64,000 nt of DNA, from positions 24,721,855-24,785,854 of the forward strand of contig OY365806.1 in NCBI GenBank assembly GCA_959347315.1. The letters run 5' to 3'. How positions within the stretch are numbered: the first letter of the stretch is position 1; every line of letters starts with the position of its first letter. The notes beneath the pieces are model-generated. The model worked only from the letters and a program-made list of their open reading frames with translations. It searched no databases and was not told where the DNA came from. Of the stretch, positions 42,010 to 62,311 are shown in pieces. The DNA is from Bimastos eiseni (lineage: Eukaryota > Annelida > Clitellata > Crassiclitellata > Lumbricidae). A program made the translations under genes and the position numbers.

Positions 42010-42747
42010 TAAACGACATTAACAATCAATCAATCAATCAATGTTATATTGATATAGCGCCCCTTCAAGGTATCTACTCAGAGGCGCTCCCAATCTGACT
42101 ATGGCTGAAAAAAACGAATTTCAATGAACAGTAAAATGCATGCGACGAATTTCTCGGCAAGAGGCGTAGCTCTCGGGGGAGTTCATTCCAGATGGTCGGG
42201 CCAACCACTGAATGGAAAGTAGCAGAGGATAATGAAAGCGGAGGAGAGGTTATATTTGGAGTTGAAATGTGGGGATGAGCAAACTGACGGAGTTCTTTTC
42301 GGAGTCCGTTCCAAAGTGCTGGTGCAGCATAGACTAAGAAGCGGTTGCAGAATTTCAGAGACGATGAGACTGGGGGTCGAAATAGAGAAAGATATGACGA
42401 TGAGCGAGTTGATCCGGGCGGTTGGATTGAAAGGAGTTGACGAATGTAAGAGGGTTGAGAGGTTTGAAGTGTGTTGTAGGTGATAGATACAATTTTGTAG
42501 TGGATGCGTTGAGGCACTTTTAGCCAATGAAGTAATTTTAAGACAGAGGTTATATGATGGTGTTTTGGGGTTTTAGTGACTGCGCGGGCAAGAGCATTCT
42601 GAATTGTTTGGAGGCGTCTTACTTGTGGAGAACCAGTGTTGTGAACGAGAGAATTTCAATAATCTAGCTTCGAGTGAATAATTTATGTGGCTATTGTGCA
42701 TGCAGTCTTGTAGTTGAGAATTGGGAGCAATAGGCGAAGGTCGCGGA

Positions 42748-42806
<59 letters not shown>

Positions 42807-43290
42807 CAGGTGCGAGATAGCTAAGTGATGTGGTCAGGAAAGGTAAGGCTCTTATCGAAGATGACTCCAAAATTGCGGACAGGAGAAGAGTAAGGCACAG
42901 GATAAGTTGGGTTCGTTTGAAGAAGGTCGGAGGGGAAGGTAAGTTTGTTCAAGTGCTCATGGAGGTCAATGATGACAAATTCTGTTTTTGAAGGGTTTAG
43001 ACAGAGCAGGTTGGTGGTCATCCAAGTTGATATGAGGACGATGGTGTTTTGAACGTGATTTATTGCATCTGTAAGTGATTGAGGGGAAGAGATAAGAACA
43101 GCTGTGTATCGTCAGCGTAAAGGTGATGATCTACTAGTGGCCACGACGGCCCGACACAACTCCTTGAGGTAACATGGTGCAGCGGCGCAAAGGCAACACC
43201 AAATAAGAGCAGAGACCCTAAATGCAATGCGTTGGGGGAAAGATAACCAATGCAGGACAACCCGCATATAGGCAGATACATGATCCGTCC
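42010..43290 (-). pseudogene. L2/CR1-like LINE, 3' half, antisense
   Basis: Read from 43281 down: HLYADDTQLFLSLP (RT catalytic YADD), LLCLNPSKTEFVII, VRNFGVIFDKSLTFPDHIT, then ITYNTLQTSQPSYIRQLL, VVGPTIWNELPRELRLLP and a stop at 42074. The 3' end follows with GAGCGCCTCTGAGTAGATAC, GGGGCGCTATATCAATA and a TGAT repeat tail. Broken by frameshifts and by a TA microsatellite at 42752-42805. The endonuclease and N-terminal RT are absent. Confidence 0.8.
42752..42805. repeat. (TA)n microsatellite inside LINE
   Basis: Fifty-odd bases of TA interrupting the antisense RT. Confidence 0.95.
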
Positions 43291-46200
43291 TCGGGATGCT
43301 TCCTGTCAAGCAGCTGATCACAAAACGCGTTCCAACTTCCCAATCCGGCTCCAAAGAATGCCAGAAAATTAACAGCCACATGGCTACGTCAATCTGGCCA
43401 GAGATTGGTCCAATCAAGTTCTATTGCGATGATGAAGAGCCCTGTCCGCCACTGCATTGCCGAATGCACACAATGGTCCAGCTGCGACATCGTCAATTAC
43501 CACTCTGATGGCTGGTGTCTCGTATACAGCTCACCAGCTGTGGTCGAAAGAATTACGTCCGACTCGATCGCTTCGCAAAACACTCTTCAATGCTTACATC
43601 TGGAAGCCAGTGAATGATCGCCTTCTATTCCGTCCCTGTCCCTGTCCCTGTTCCGGTTCCTGTACCGCGGACATGTCGGCATCTCTACTGACCGATGCTA
43701 CGACGGATCCTATGATGGATACTGCGACGGATACTCTGACGTCTTCTCCGCGGACATCTTCGCCTCTTTCGTCCTCGTCTTCACCCTCGTCTGGAATGCC
43801 ATCCGAATGTCCCTCTGGTCTTCGGGCAGCTATCTGGAATGCACGATCGCTGTCTGATAAATTCGCCTTCATCTGCCGCACTATTCTCTAGCGGCAACTC
43901 GACGTCTTCGCGGTAACGGAGAGTTGGCATCGTGGATCGGAAGATGTGCCAATCTGTCGTGCCACTCCGCCTGGCTACACCTTCTGCGATCGTCCAAGAC
44001 CTACTCCCCTCGATGGACAATCTGCCCGTGGAGGCGGCATCGTCGTGTACCTGCGCTCTACCCTTCGCTTCTCCCGGATCGTCCTCGATATGGAGATAAC
44101 CTCGTTTGAGGCACTTTGCATCAGCATTGTGACCCCTCGAGGCTCAGTAACAATACTCACTATCTACAGACCTGGCTCAACTGCGCCGTCCGACAAATTC
44201 TTCGTTGAGTTCTCTTTAGTCTTAGAGAGCCTCGTTACTCGAAATAGCTAGTTGTTAATCGTCGGTGATTTCAACCTTCACTTAGAAGACGCAACTCTAC
44301 CTCATTCAACCCGATTTCTGGATATTCTAACGCAATTCGGGTTTCATCAACAAGTCTCTGGATCTACACATCTACACGGCGGCACTCTCGATCTTGTAAT
44401 TACTACTGAAGATGTTACGTTGCTAGATTTGAAGATCTTTCCGCCGACCCTCTCTGATCATTCTCCTATTGAGTTCTCTATCCCCCTCTTCATCAGCAGC
44501 CCATCCATGCTCTCAGATATCTGCGTGGATGGAGATCTCTTGATCGCGGTGCCTTCAGTGAGGCCCTACGTAAGTCGCTTCTATTCTCCTCTACCTCAGA
44601 ACTCGATGCCAAATCAACTTCAGAACTCTACGAACTGTACTCGTCTACAATCAACAGTCTTCTGGACACGATGCTTCCACTTCGTGGAGTGAAGACTCAC
44701 ATTCGACCGCTTGCCGTCTGGTTCGACCGGGATTGCCATCAAATGCGTCGACGAACCCGCTGCCTTTAACGACGATTTCGTCGCTCTAGGGATCCAGCTG
44801 ATCACCTCGTCTGGATCAACCAACTGCGCTCCCTTCACCGTCTCTGTCGTCAGAAGGAGGCAGCGCATTGGGAGGATTTGGTTAAGCGGAACTCAAAGAA
44901 CCCTAAACCCTCTGGTCCGCCATCTCCGGATTATTGGGACGACCATCCTCTTCATCCGTGAATCCTTCCTTCTCAGCGAACGACTTTCTACAGATGCTCA
45001 CAACTAAACTGGATGATCTACGAAATTCCTCGGCTGGCTCACCACTTCCTTCATTCAGTTCTACCGAATCGGTCTTCAAGGACTTCCGACCTATCATTGA
45101 ATCAGAACTACGTCATGTCATTACTAGTTCTAATCTAAAATCATGTGGACTTGACCCCCTCCCTCCGTTTCTTATTGTAGATGTACTAGATAACATTGTC
45201 CCCTTCCTGCTGTACCTGTTTAATAGGTCTCTCTCTGAAGGTATCCTTTCAGCATCCCAGAAGCGGGCTATTGTCTTTCCCACCCTTAAGAAGCCAAACC
45301 TGGATCCTAGCTTGTGCCAAAACTATCGACCTATCGCAAATCTTTCTTTTCTCTCAAAGACTATAAAGCGACTTGTTTCTCTACAGCTCCTTCCTTACCT
45401 TGAGCAATCTGGCCTTCAACCTCCTAGACAATCAGGTTTTAGAGCCAACCACTCAACTGAAACCGCTCTTCTTTCTCTTCTATCCGACATCTATTCAGCA
45501 ATGGATAAGTCCCATGTCACTTCTTGGCACTTTTTGATGCATCTTCAGCATTCGATATGGTAGACCATGATATACTTCTGCATCGCCTTGAAACATCCTT
45601 TGGTCTTAGTGGTCTCCCTCTTCTTTGGTTTCGCTCTTATCTTACTGATCGCACCCAAATGATCATCCTAGGTGACCCCCGCAGTTCTTGGGTACCTGTT
45701 CAATTTGGCGCACCTCAAGGATCCGTACTGGGTCCACTTCTTTATATCATGTTTACAGCTGATATTCCTCGCCTTTCTGAAAAGCACTCGACGTCAGGTC
45801 ACCTTTACGCTGATGATGTTCAGGCCTTCGTGCATGGCTCTACTTCCAACCAACTTGCTCTTTGCCAATCCATTGAATCACTCTCTGCTGATCTCAACTG
45901 TTGGATGTCCTCAAATCGTCTCTCACTCAATTCTTCCAAGACTCAATTGATCTGGTTGGGCACCCGCCAGCAGCTGCTTAAACCTGATTACGCTTTACTT
46001 GCCAAGCGGTTCCCTCAGTTTCGTTTCTCTACAAATGTCCGCAATCTGGGCGTCACTCTGGACAGTACTCTATCTACTCTATCCTTCTCTGCACATATCT
46101 CTAATCTCTCCCGGGCTATCATTTGCGGCGACTACGCGCCATCCGACGATCTGTGTCTTAGGCCACTGTTTCGACCATGGTTCACGCCTTCATCTGCTCC

Positions 46201-46740
46201 CGCATTGACTATTGTAACTCATTACTCATCGGCCTACCAAAACTCCGCCTCACTCCGCTCCAGTCTGTACTCAATGCAGCTGCTCGTTTGATCGCACGTC
46301 TTCCACGTTTCTCACATATTTCTACTTTCATGACTCATTTGCGTCCCTTGACTGATAGGATTCATTTCAAAGTTCTCTTTCTTACATTCAAAGCGCCGTT
46401 GGGTCAAGCTCCACTCTATCTATGTGAACTTATCAGGAAACCTATCTCAGCTACCACCGGACGTTCTCTCCGTTCTTTAGACCGTCACGATCTTCTAGTA
46501 CCGCAGTCTAGAACTGCCACAGCTCAGCATCGTGCCTATGCCTCTGTTGGCCCTTTTTATGGAACAACCTTCCTGCTGTGACTCGTGCTGCAATCTTATC
46601 TAGTAGCACAACTGTTTCTGCTCGTTCTCTTAAGACTTTTCTTTTCTCTAGGGGTTTTTGGCACTGGGAGTGCCTCTGAATAGGCTGTACTGTAAGAGGC
46701 GTTTTATAAATCCGTAAATAGAATAGAATAGAATAGAACC
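43290..46740 (+). pseudogene. CR1/L2-clade LINE with endonuclease and RT, degenerate
   Basis: Apurinic-type endonuclease: AIWNARSLSDK (43825), VFAVTESWH, GGGIVVYLRS, LLIVGDFNLHLEDA, LSDHSPIEF. RT: CQNYRPIANLSFLSKTIKRL, QSGFRANHSTETALL, ALFDASSAFDMVDHDILL, FGAPQGSVLGPLL, HLYADDVQAF, VRNLGVTLDSTLS, FICSRIDYCNSLL. In-frame stops near 43891 and 44251 and at least three frameshifts (near 44690, 45535 and 46120) make it inactive. The 3' end is GGGAGTGCCTCTGAATAGGC, AGAGGCGTTTTATAAATCCG and an AATAG-type repeat (46721-46738). The 5' limit is estimated from the end of the antisense copy. Confidence 0.88.
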
Positions 46741-47270
46741 ACGAAGGCAGTGGCAGGTGCGAGCTCCTGCCTCGTGGAATCATTCAAGGAAACCCGGTCT
46801 CTGTACACGGCTGGTACTGTTGGGCTCAAGACTACAAGTTCATCTGACGAAGCCGGTGCAACACCACGGCGAAAGACGAACATTAAAATTTCGACGAATT
46901 ACTAGTGACAACTGTGACATAAACATAAGTGACGTCTTAATATGTTAGATATCGGTCTCATTTAGTCTCAAGGGGTCGACCACAGCTGGTGCCCAACAGT
47001 AAACTTATTAGAAGTTGTTGCAGTCAAAACGGGTTCGTAAATTGTTCAAGATAAAGCACTGGTAGTCCATAAACTATTCCTCTAACTAATGATGTATCGT
47101 TGTATCTACGCGAGTCCGTCAACAAATTTCATTTGGACAATGCCAAATTGTAGCTAGCCTTTTAAGGGTCAATTGTGCTTATACTGACGTGACAAAGACC
47201 ACTAGAACTTAGTACCTATCTATTCACATCATCAAGCATACAGGCGAGCATTTACGATCTCAGCCACTGT

Positions 47271-47375
47271 TTGAATTCTGGCAGTGCCAGTCCCGAGTCT
47301 GGATAAATAAGGATGGCGACGCCAACGATCCTTGTTATCAAAAAGAGTTGTCAAACGTAAACTATTAGTAAAGTC
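47271..47375 (+). mobile_element. RTE-type 3' tail relic, copy 1
   Basis: GTGCCAGTCCCGAGTCTGGA, TAAATAAGGATGGCGACGCC resembles the widespread RTE/SINE 3' end (GCCAGTCCC...GGATAAA...GAGGGT..CG). Confidence 0.5.
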
Positions 47376-47590
47376 AGCATTTCACATAAGTTAAGTCGCA
47401 CGCTTCTATCCCATTCCAAACTAGCGTTTATCAAATAAATGCTATCAGCTTAACATCTGTTGCTAATCAGAAAACTCATTACACACTACTCACCAAGTTT
47501 ACCAACTGAATCAGAACCAGTTTTGACTGCAACGACTAATTGTGTTGCCCATAACAAAAGATTTTATCCTATAATTAGGGTTTAAAGTGG

Positions 47591-47629
47591 GTGGGAACGA
47601 GTGGGAACGAGTGGGAACGGCGTTCCCAC
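47591..47629. repeat. GTGGGAACGA tandem and palindrome
   Basis: Three copies of a 10-base unit; the third forms GTGGGAACG-G-CGTTCCCAC, a perfect 9-bp-arm inverted repeat at 47611-47629. Confidence 0.9.
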
Positions 47630-47754
47630 TGATCTCGAAATCCTGTGTCTGCGTTCCCACTGCTCACAATGCAATTGAATCCTCGGAACGCACGTGTTCC
47701 AATAAAACTCTTCTTCGGAACGTCCGTGCGTTAAACTCCGCCACTGGTAGTACT

Positions 47755-47855
47755 CGGCCAATGCCAGTCCCAATTAAGCATGGATAAAGGAGGAGGGTGA
47801 CGCTATTGGTCTTTGTTACCACACAGTGTCGTTAAACTGCAACAACCACCACCTC
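47755..47855 (+). mobile_element. RTE-type 3' tail relic, copy 2
   Basis: AATGCCAGTCCCAATTAAGC, ATGGATAAAGGAGGAGGGTG, ACGCTATTGG; same family as 47271. Confidence 0.5.
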
Positions 47856-48117
47856 CGTTCTGGAACGACAACTAAGTCATGACTCTTATTTAGAATTACT
47901 TATTACAGTGTTTTTGCTGTTCGCTTGTAAGCAGCTTTACACTAACGACATGTACAAGGCCTTAACGGATCACTACAATAATGGGGAGGGCAGGGAATGA
48001 TGAGGAGTGGTGGAGAACAGAAGATGGGTGAGGATCAAAACGGAATTAAGGGAGTAATAAGCGAGGACCATGCATGGAAATGGGACGAAGTGTTGAAATC
48101 GGAGAGCTAGGTAAAGG

Positions 48118-48410
48118 GTGGTTTATGCGATTATGCGAGTTCGCATATTTTCTCATAAATTGGCGGTTATCGCATAAATTAATGGAAAGTTTTCGCAAAT
48201 TTTTGCATAAACTTAAGAAATTTCGGTCAGTATCAACTATAATTGGCTTGCCTAGGCTATTATTAGACCATAGGAGCAATACTTTACCGACCAGACGACG
48301 TATAATTGTTGATGGCTAGGATCAGTGGTGCATAGGCCTATGCGATTCTGCGATTTCGCATATTTTCGCATAATTTACGAAAATTTTTCGCATAATTCAC
48401 GGGAGCCTAC
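48118..48410 (+). repeat. Two copies of a TTCGCATA-rich repeat
   Basis: 48123-48215 and 48337-48402 share TATGCGATT-TGCGA, TTCGCATATTTTC and TTTCGCAAATTTTTGCATAA-like sequence, rich in self-complementary GCATA/TATGC. Confidence 0.75.
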
Positions 48411-48689
48411 GGAGAGGATGGGCCTGTGAGGAATGAATGAGAGGGAGGTGGAGGAAAATTGCGAGGGTAGTGAAGGGGATGCGGGAAAGACATATGAGGG
48501 GAATTGAATGATACAATGGATAGTGACAGACAACGGAAGGAGAGGATCCACCAGAACAGAAAGAAAGAGGAGGGGACGAGGAAGAGGCAGAGGATAATAG
48601 ATGGTGAAAGGGAGTGGAAGTTGAGGGGCATTGGCAGAAGTGTTGACCTACTCTCCCTTAAGTCAGGTACGGTGGCCATCACATATTGC

Positions 48690-48775
48690 ATTGTATTTAA
48701 ATCTCTTTATTTAAATAGCGCCTGTCTCAGCGCACACCAATCGCTACAAGACAAAAGAAATTCGTCTTTAGAAAG
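48690..48775 (-). mobile_element. LINE/SINE 3' tail, reverse orientation
   Basis: Minus strand: CTTGTAGCGATTGGTGTGCG, AGACAGGCGCTATTTAAATA; the same tail type as at 25500. Confidence 0.45.
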
Positions 48776-50100
48776 GACGAAAACAGACCCTATATTGTAA
48801 CCCCATGCTATACGTCTACAGAACAAAGTTATTTTAGTATTAATTTCAGCATCGCCATCTTTGCCCATCAATGATTACTGTTGGACAGAATAAGCGAAGC
48901 TTTCTTAAAACAAGAAATTTTGAAACGTCAAAACGGAAGTTTTGCAAAGGTTGGGAGCCGGGGAACCGCTACACATTCCTCCTCAAATGCAAGTGCATTT
49001 ACTGGACCATAGGGCCTATCCTCAGAACGTGTAGCTTTCAACCCGTTCACTCCCAACTATATCATACAAGCGTTCCGTAAGATTAATTTTACATCAATCA
49101 TCGCACAGAAAGGAATGCAGTTTCGTTTAGTCAACAAATGAGACGTTAAACTTTCATTAATAGGCCACCACAATAATACCAATTATTATTTTTAATTTCA
49201 AACACGTACTACGCCACCTACCGATTGAGGCGCGTTCCCGTCTGTCCAATTCATTTGAATTTCAGCATTCTCTATCGCTTATCTAAGTAAGTAATTAAGT
49301 AAGTATATTCTTTAATGAACCAACTGCTTATCCGCACTCTGGTGTACAGTACATTTTAAAGTACAGTATTGTAATTAAATAATTGAAAAGGAATTTCCAT
49401 TATAGATTGTCTGCAACATACATGCAGTTGTGGGAATTAGCAGATCTTTTAAATAGCAATACATTAATTTTAACAATACAACATTCTCATTAAAATGGAT
49501 TTTCGCTCTAGATTGTCTGCCTGTGGAATTTCACGGACGGTCATGTGGGCGCGGACGTAGGGAGTGGAAGGTCGCTTGTTTCATCGATTATGTATATCTG
49601 AGCTCGTGGGAAGCTTCAAAAATGACAAATGAAATGCAGAATTAAATATTAAATAATTATGAGTCACAGCGTATAGGCCTACAATTATTGTGTAGCTATA
49701 ACAATGGGGTCTATATAGATCCTGGCCTGCAGTTTCCTGGATTCATTGTTTGTTTCCTATTTAATTGTAGAATTATGTCACGCAGATGATCCTGTTATTT
49801 CAAACATTAGGGATTATTTTTAAGTTGTACTGTGCGCATGACATATCTACGTATTTGCCAAGCCAAAGTCTACACTTTTACAGCACATTGTATCGTCAAC
49901 GATCATACGTCGAAGCAGTGTCTACTTCAAACTTTGATTTTATGCGTCGTTAATGTAGCTAATGTGGTTACCGTCGTTTACTGTCCTTCGGAATGCAGAT
50001 CAGTGGCAAGTTAAATTAAGTCTAATCATTTTAATGACATAATTTTATCTGAAGTCATTGATTGAAATTGTAGGGCGGTAATTAGCCCAATCCGATGCAC

Positions 50101-50340
50101 TAAAAGATGACTGTCAGAGTTTGCGAAGATCGGCAGAGACGAGACCTGGCAAGAAGCCAAAGACTACCAGACCAGAGCGATTATGGGGTACGAGAATCGC
50201 TGCTGGAGGAGTGGCTAGGGTGGCGCATCCAGCATCTAGCCGGAGACGTGGCCATATTTCGGAATGCGACTGACAAGACGTGCAGCGGAACGCAGGAGTC
50301 AGGACCCGGTCCAGGCACCGCAACCACCCAGGAGGCCTAC
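50101..50340 (-). mobile_element. Possible LINE RT relic
   Basis: A minus-strand reading contains LLRSAARLVSRIPKYGHV, similar to the xSAARLVxRxxKxxHI segment near the C-terminus of CR1-type RTs. Stops interrupt it. Confidence 0.35.
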
Positions 50341-50705
50341 ATAGAGTGAGCAGCAGTTATCTGATGAAGGAGTGGACAAGTATAGCTGTGGCGTCTGGTG
50401 TTATCGAGCGAGTAACAGTGCGGAGCTAACGCAACTTTTAGCATGAATCACACAGTGACACAGGAGACGGTGAATGTGAGTTGCAAATGTAAGCTCTTGG
50501 TCTTGGTTAGAGATGTTCGGCAATCCTACAGTGTGTTTGCACAATTTTGTCAGCAATTGATCAGCTAGTAGTAGAAGAGCTGATTTAGAGCAGCAGAAAT
50601 TGTTGGGAACGGTCATGAAACTGGCTAATCCTGTTTTCACAAAGAATTTTGGACTCGTGTATGATGCCCTGGAAAAGTTGGCCGATTTGTCCTTAGCATT
50701 GCAGA

Positions 50706-51535
50706 CAGTGTTGTATGCAAGACCTTAAACTTCAAGACCAAGAAGAGACCGAGACAGTGAGATGCCGAGACCGAGAGGTACCGAGATCGAGACACTAGGT
50801 TCAAGACAGTTCGAGACAGTAAAAGGCAAGCGATCCTATATAAAAGGCTGTAAAATACTAATGTATCAGTTTTCGGGAATAAGGTTCATTTGTAATTTAA
50901 ATTTGAAACTTAAGTATAATGTATAGGCCTATATATTGTACCAATTCCCAAGAACAGTTGCCGAGTTTTATCTTTTTCCATATTTCTTCTTCGGCCTATC
51001 TTCTGAATTAATAAAGAAAGCACGTCTGAAATCTTCTAGACGATTTTAAACAAGCAAATTCGATATCAAAGAGGCCTACCAAACGAAATTATGAATTTGC
51101 GCATATCCTTACTCACCCTTAGAAACTTGAAGTTGTTCCAGTTATGGTGGTTTTACATCAATGACAAACCAATATCCAATAGCTATTGTTTGTCAATAGG
51201 CCCTATCTTCAAGTTGCGTAAACGAAAACTTCACAATTTCAGGTTCTCACTTAACCATTTTTCCGCTTGAAGACAATTGAATTGATTTCAGTATCATGTG
51301 ACTCGCACGTTAACCAGAATTACCGTTTCTCGTTAATTCCGGTTTCAGTTTCTAGCGCAAAATTTTAAGACAGCTAACGCGAAACTTATCGAGATCGCTT
51401 GTTCGAGACAAAACAAGACTTTCACTTCAAGACAGTTTCTAAAAATTCGAGACACTGCCTCGAGACCGAGACAGCAGGCTTCCGAGACCGAGACACTAAA
51501 AAACTGTCTCGAGACATCTCGAGACCGAGACACTG
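50706..51535. mobile_element. GAGACCGAGACA-rich hAT-like element (tentative)
   Basis: Both ends are packed with GAGACCGAGACA/TTCGAGACA motifs (50735-50822 and 51395-51535). The outermost CAGTGTTGT and complement CAGTGTCTC start alike. Flanking octamers ATTGCAGA and GTTACAGC agree at only 5 of 8, so the duplication is decayed or the ends are misplaced. Confidence 0.45.
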
Positions 51536-52492
51536 GTTACAGCCGTCTATTGAGTTTTTCATGGGTAGACATCATAGACTGAATAGAATTTCTTTAAAAT
51601 TATCTCTTTTGTTAGGCCCATGTAGCTACAGTTGGCTATTTGACTGGCTCAATATACACCTAACTGTATGTGAGATCCGAATTGCTTGCTCTTTGAGCTT
51701 GAACTCGACACATTATAGACATTAGGCTGTATACATGTATATCTATTTATGAAAAAAATCAGCAGGATTCATATTTATTTTTAGGGAAAGAAAGATGATA
51801 CATGTTAAAAAATCAATGTAAATTATTTTAATTTTTAATGTATTCTCTTTTACATTTTTATAATGTGGAATGCAGTTTCATCGAAGGATACGATTCTTAA
51901 ATCTGCGTAAGGCCTGGTTAGGGGTAGACTGTAGATATAGATGGTCCCGTCTCTTATCGAGTCAGCTCGAACTTTGGAGTTCCCACTGCTCACCCAAACC
52001 ATTTTAACCACTGCATATAACCCAACAAGATACCCCAAGATACATGCTCTTGAAAATTCCTCTTCAGAGGTCACCATATCAATACCAACCAATGACATTG
52101 ACCATTGTTGTGCACCATCAGATTAAGATAAATAAAATCATTTATAACGGAAATCTTAAAAAGTTATATAAGCTGATGATTGTAATCAAAGCTCAAAGCA
52201 TTAAAAAAATATGTGCTGCAACTGTTTTATCAGAGCAATGATTGTATCATCTGTTTGTGTCCAATAAATTCAGAGTAAATCTACTTTAACGTAATTGAGC
52301 TCTATTCCTTACAATGCAAAACAATAAACCATAAGTCACTGTACACTGAATTAACATTTCTTCCATTTACAACCCACCAGAGTAGCCCAAGAAAGGGTTC
52401 AAGATTTAGTTGAAAGCTTCAGTCATAAGTTTCACAGTGCCATACAATCTATTATCTATTTTTGCAGAGGCGATTGGAATTGGATTGTCTTG

Positions 52493-60552
<8,060 letters not shown>

Positions 60553-61061
60553 GATTTCTTTCTATAAATTCTACCATAAGCAGCAAAGCAAGAGTTTTAA
60601 AGCAAAACTTGAACTCCTAACGCCGAAAATTAAATCACAAGACCCAGTTTAATATATCTATGATCATAGGACAAAACTACGATTCCGCTGTCATTATGTA
60701 GCGCTAAATTTATTATAACATTGTTATTTCCGTTATTGCTGCTGCTGAGCTGCTGATGTTGTTGTCAATGTTGTTGCTGGTTTTTTAGCGCCAGATGTAT
60801 AAAATAACCTCGCATAAATCGATGTCGTTGAAGCCATGTACGTAAGAAAGCGTAATTTAAGTAAGTAAGTAACTTAGCCGCCGACGCCGCCGCCGAAGAC
60901 TCACCCTTTCTCCATTGGCTTCTCAAAATAATTATATCTAGGCTGCCTCTTTCTCACGGTTGATTTTATGAAATTGACAATTTCAATTTTACATGTATAC
61001 ACGCTAGTAGACTAGACCGATCTAAACGTCGGTACCTAATTGTTGTTTATGATACTGTCCA

Positions 61062-61155
61062 CTGGGTTCTAATACTGGAAAGCGATTTTTCTGATTAGAT
61101 TGTACTGTGAGAGATACAGTTAGGCCTACGCCCGTAAATAGAAAAGAATAGAATC
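61062..61155 (+). mobile_element. LINE 3' tail like that at 46.7 kb
   Basis: CTGATTAGATTGTACTGTGA, then GTAAATAGAAAAGAATAGAA parallels AATAGGCTGTACTGTAAGAG and GTAAATAGAATAGAATAGAA. Confidence 0.6.
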
Positions 61156-61539
61156 TTGATTAGAAGCGACACAACTATCGATTGCCGCGCTATGCGTTCC
61201 TATATCGGCCTTGTAAAGATTTCCGTGATTGATTAGGTCAGAGAATGTGATCCATCAGTGCAGCATTAGGCCTACGTCACGTCAAGTTTCGTACCAGAGC
61301 AGGAGAGGGAAAGGGAAAGGGAGAGGGATATGGAAAGGCAGAGCTAGGCCAAACATAATCGACTGTCGTAGCAACAGTTTTTTTTATTCCTGATCTGGTG
61401 AGTAAAAGGAGACTTGATGGCGGTGCCCTGACATAATAAACTTGGCTACATAACATAACGTAGGCTACACTTAGGTCTAACCCACTAAACTTCGTTCTAC
61501 TAGAATACAGAGGACATAGTTTTAGGAATAACTTGTTAT

Positions 61540-62311
61540 TCAATTAGTGGCGCGTTTACCTATAGGCGCACTAGGCGCGCGCGTCGGGGTCCCCCAAATG
61601 ATGAAAACATTAAATACAAAATAACATCTCAGGGAGCTCCCAAATGAATGAAAACACTAGTCTAAATACAAAAAATCTCAGGTACGTGGTCCCAAAGGAA
61701 TGAAAGAATTACATAAAAAATGCCATCTCGATCAGGAGGTCCCAAATGAATGAAAACATTTCGTACAAAATAGCACCTCAGGGGGCCCCCAAATGATTGA
61801 AAACATTTAATAGAAATTGCATCTTAGGGACCTCCGAATGAATGAAAATTTATCATACAAAACGGCATGTCTCACGTTTTAAATATATTGAATAGGCCTA
61901 TAATAATTATCTATTTTTGCAGCTAAGCATTCACACCACAAGTGTATTGTATTGTGATAATTCATAATTGCTTTATCAATGTTAAAATCCGTATCAGCTC
62001 GGTTAGCTGAGTTGCTATAGAGCGAAGGCTGCGTGTTATGAGCCTCTTCGTTTCCAGAAGTTGGCTCAATGTTTAATTGAGAGAAATATTTTAATAAAGT
62101 TGCGTATTTCGATATGTGATGTGATGACGCGACGTCACATATCTCAGACTCCCTCCCCTTCCTCACAAATCGTCGCAGATGTAATGACCCCCTCCAATAG
62201 GTGCGTGATGTCATTTATAGACGGCCCCTAAGACTCAGTGCACAAATTCAGAAGGGACCCAAAAATACTTGCGCCTAGGGCCCCGTTTTCTGTAAACGCG
62301 CCTCTGTCAAT
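61540..62311. mobile_element. 762-bp non-autonomous DNA transposon with internal minisatellite
   Basis: Element 61545-62306 has ends TAGTGGCGCGTTTAC and complement CAGAGGCGCGTTTAC (13/15). It is flanked by 5-bp repeats TCAAT (61540-61544, 62307-62311). Internally, 61590-61870 holds five to six diverged copies of a ~52-bp unit containing CCCAAATGAATGAAAACATT. No transposase; superfamily unassigned. Confidence 0.78.
61590..61870 (+). repeat. ~52-bp diverged minisatellite
   Basis: Repeated (G)GTCCCAAATGAATGAAAAC, ATTxxATACAAAATxxCATCTCAGG units. Confidence 0.88.

Larger units (their letters stand above)
40653..52492. other. Convergent intergenic region, ephrin to RagA
   Basis: 11.8 kb between two 3' ends, largely retrotransposons (41.3-46.75 kb), RTE-type tails, short duplications and a GAGACCGAGACA-rich element. 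40750-41300, 48850-50090 and 51560-52480 hold no feature I recognise beyond 3' UTR candidates. Confidence 0.65.

Noticed and set aside
51850..52098. 82-codon minus-strand ORF downstream of RagA
   Set aside because: RagA already terminates at 52493 with the conserved C-terminus; no recognisable family, probably 3' UTR or intergenic.
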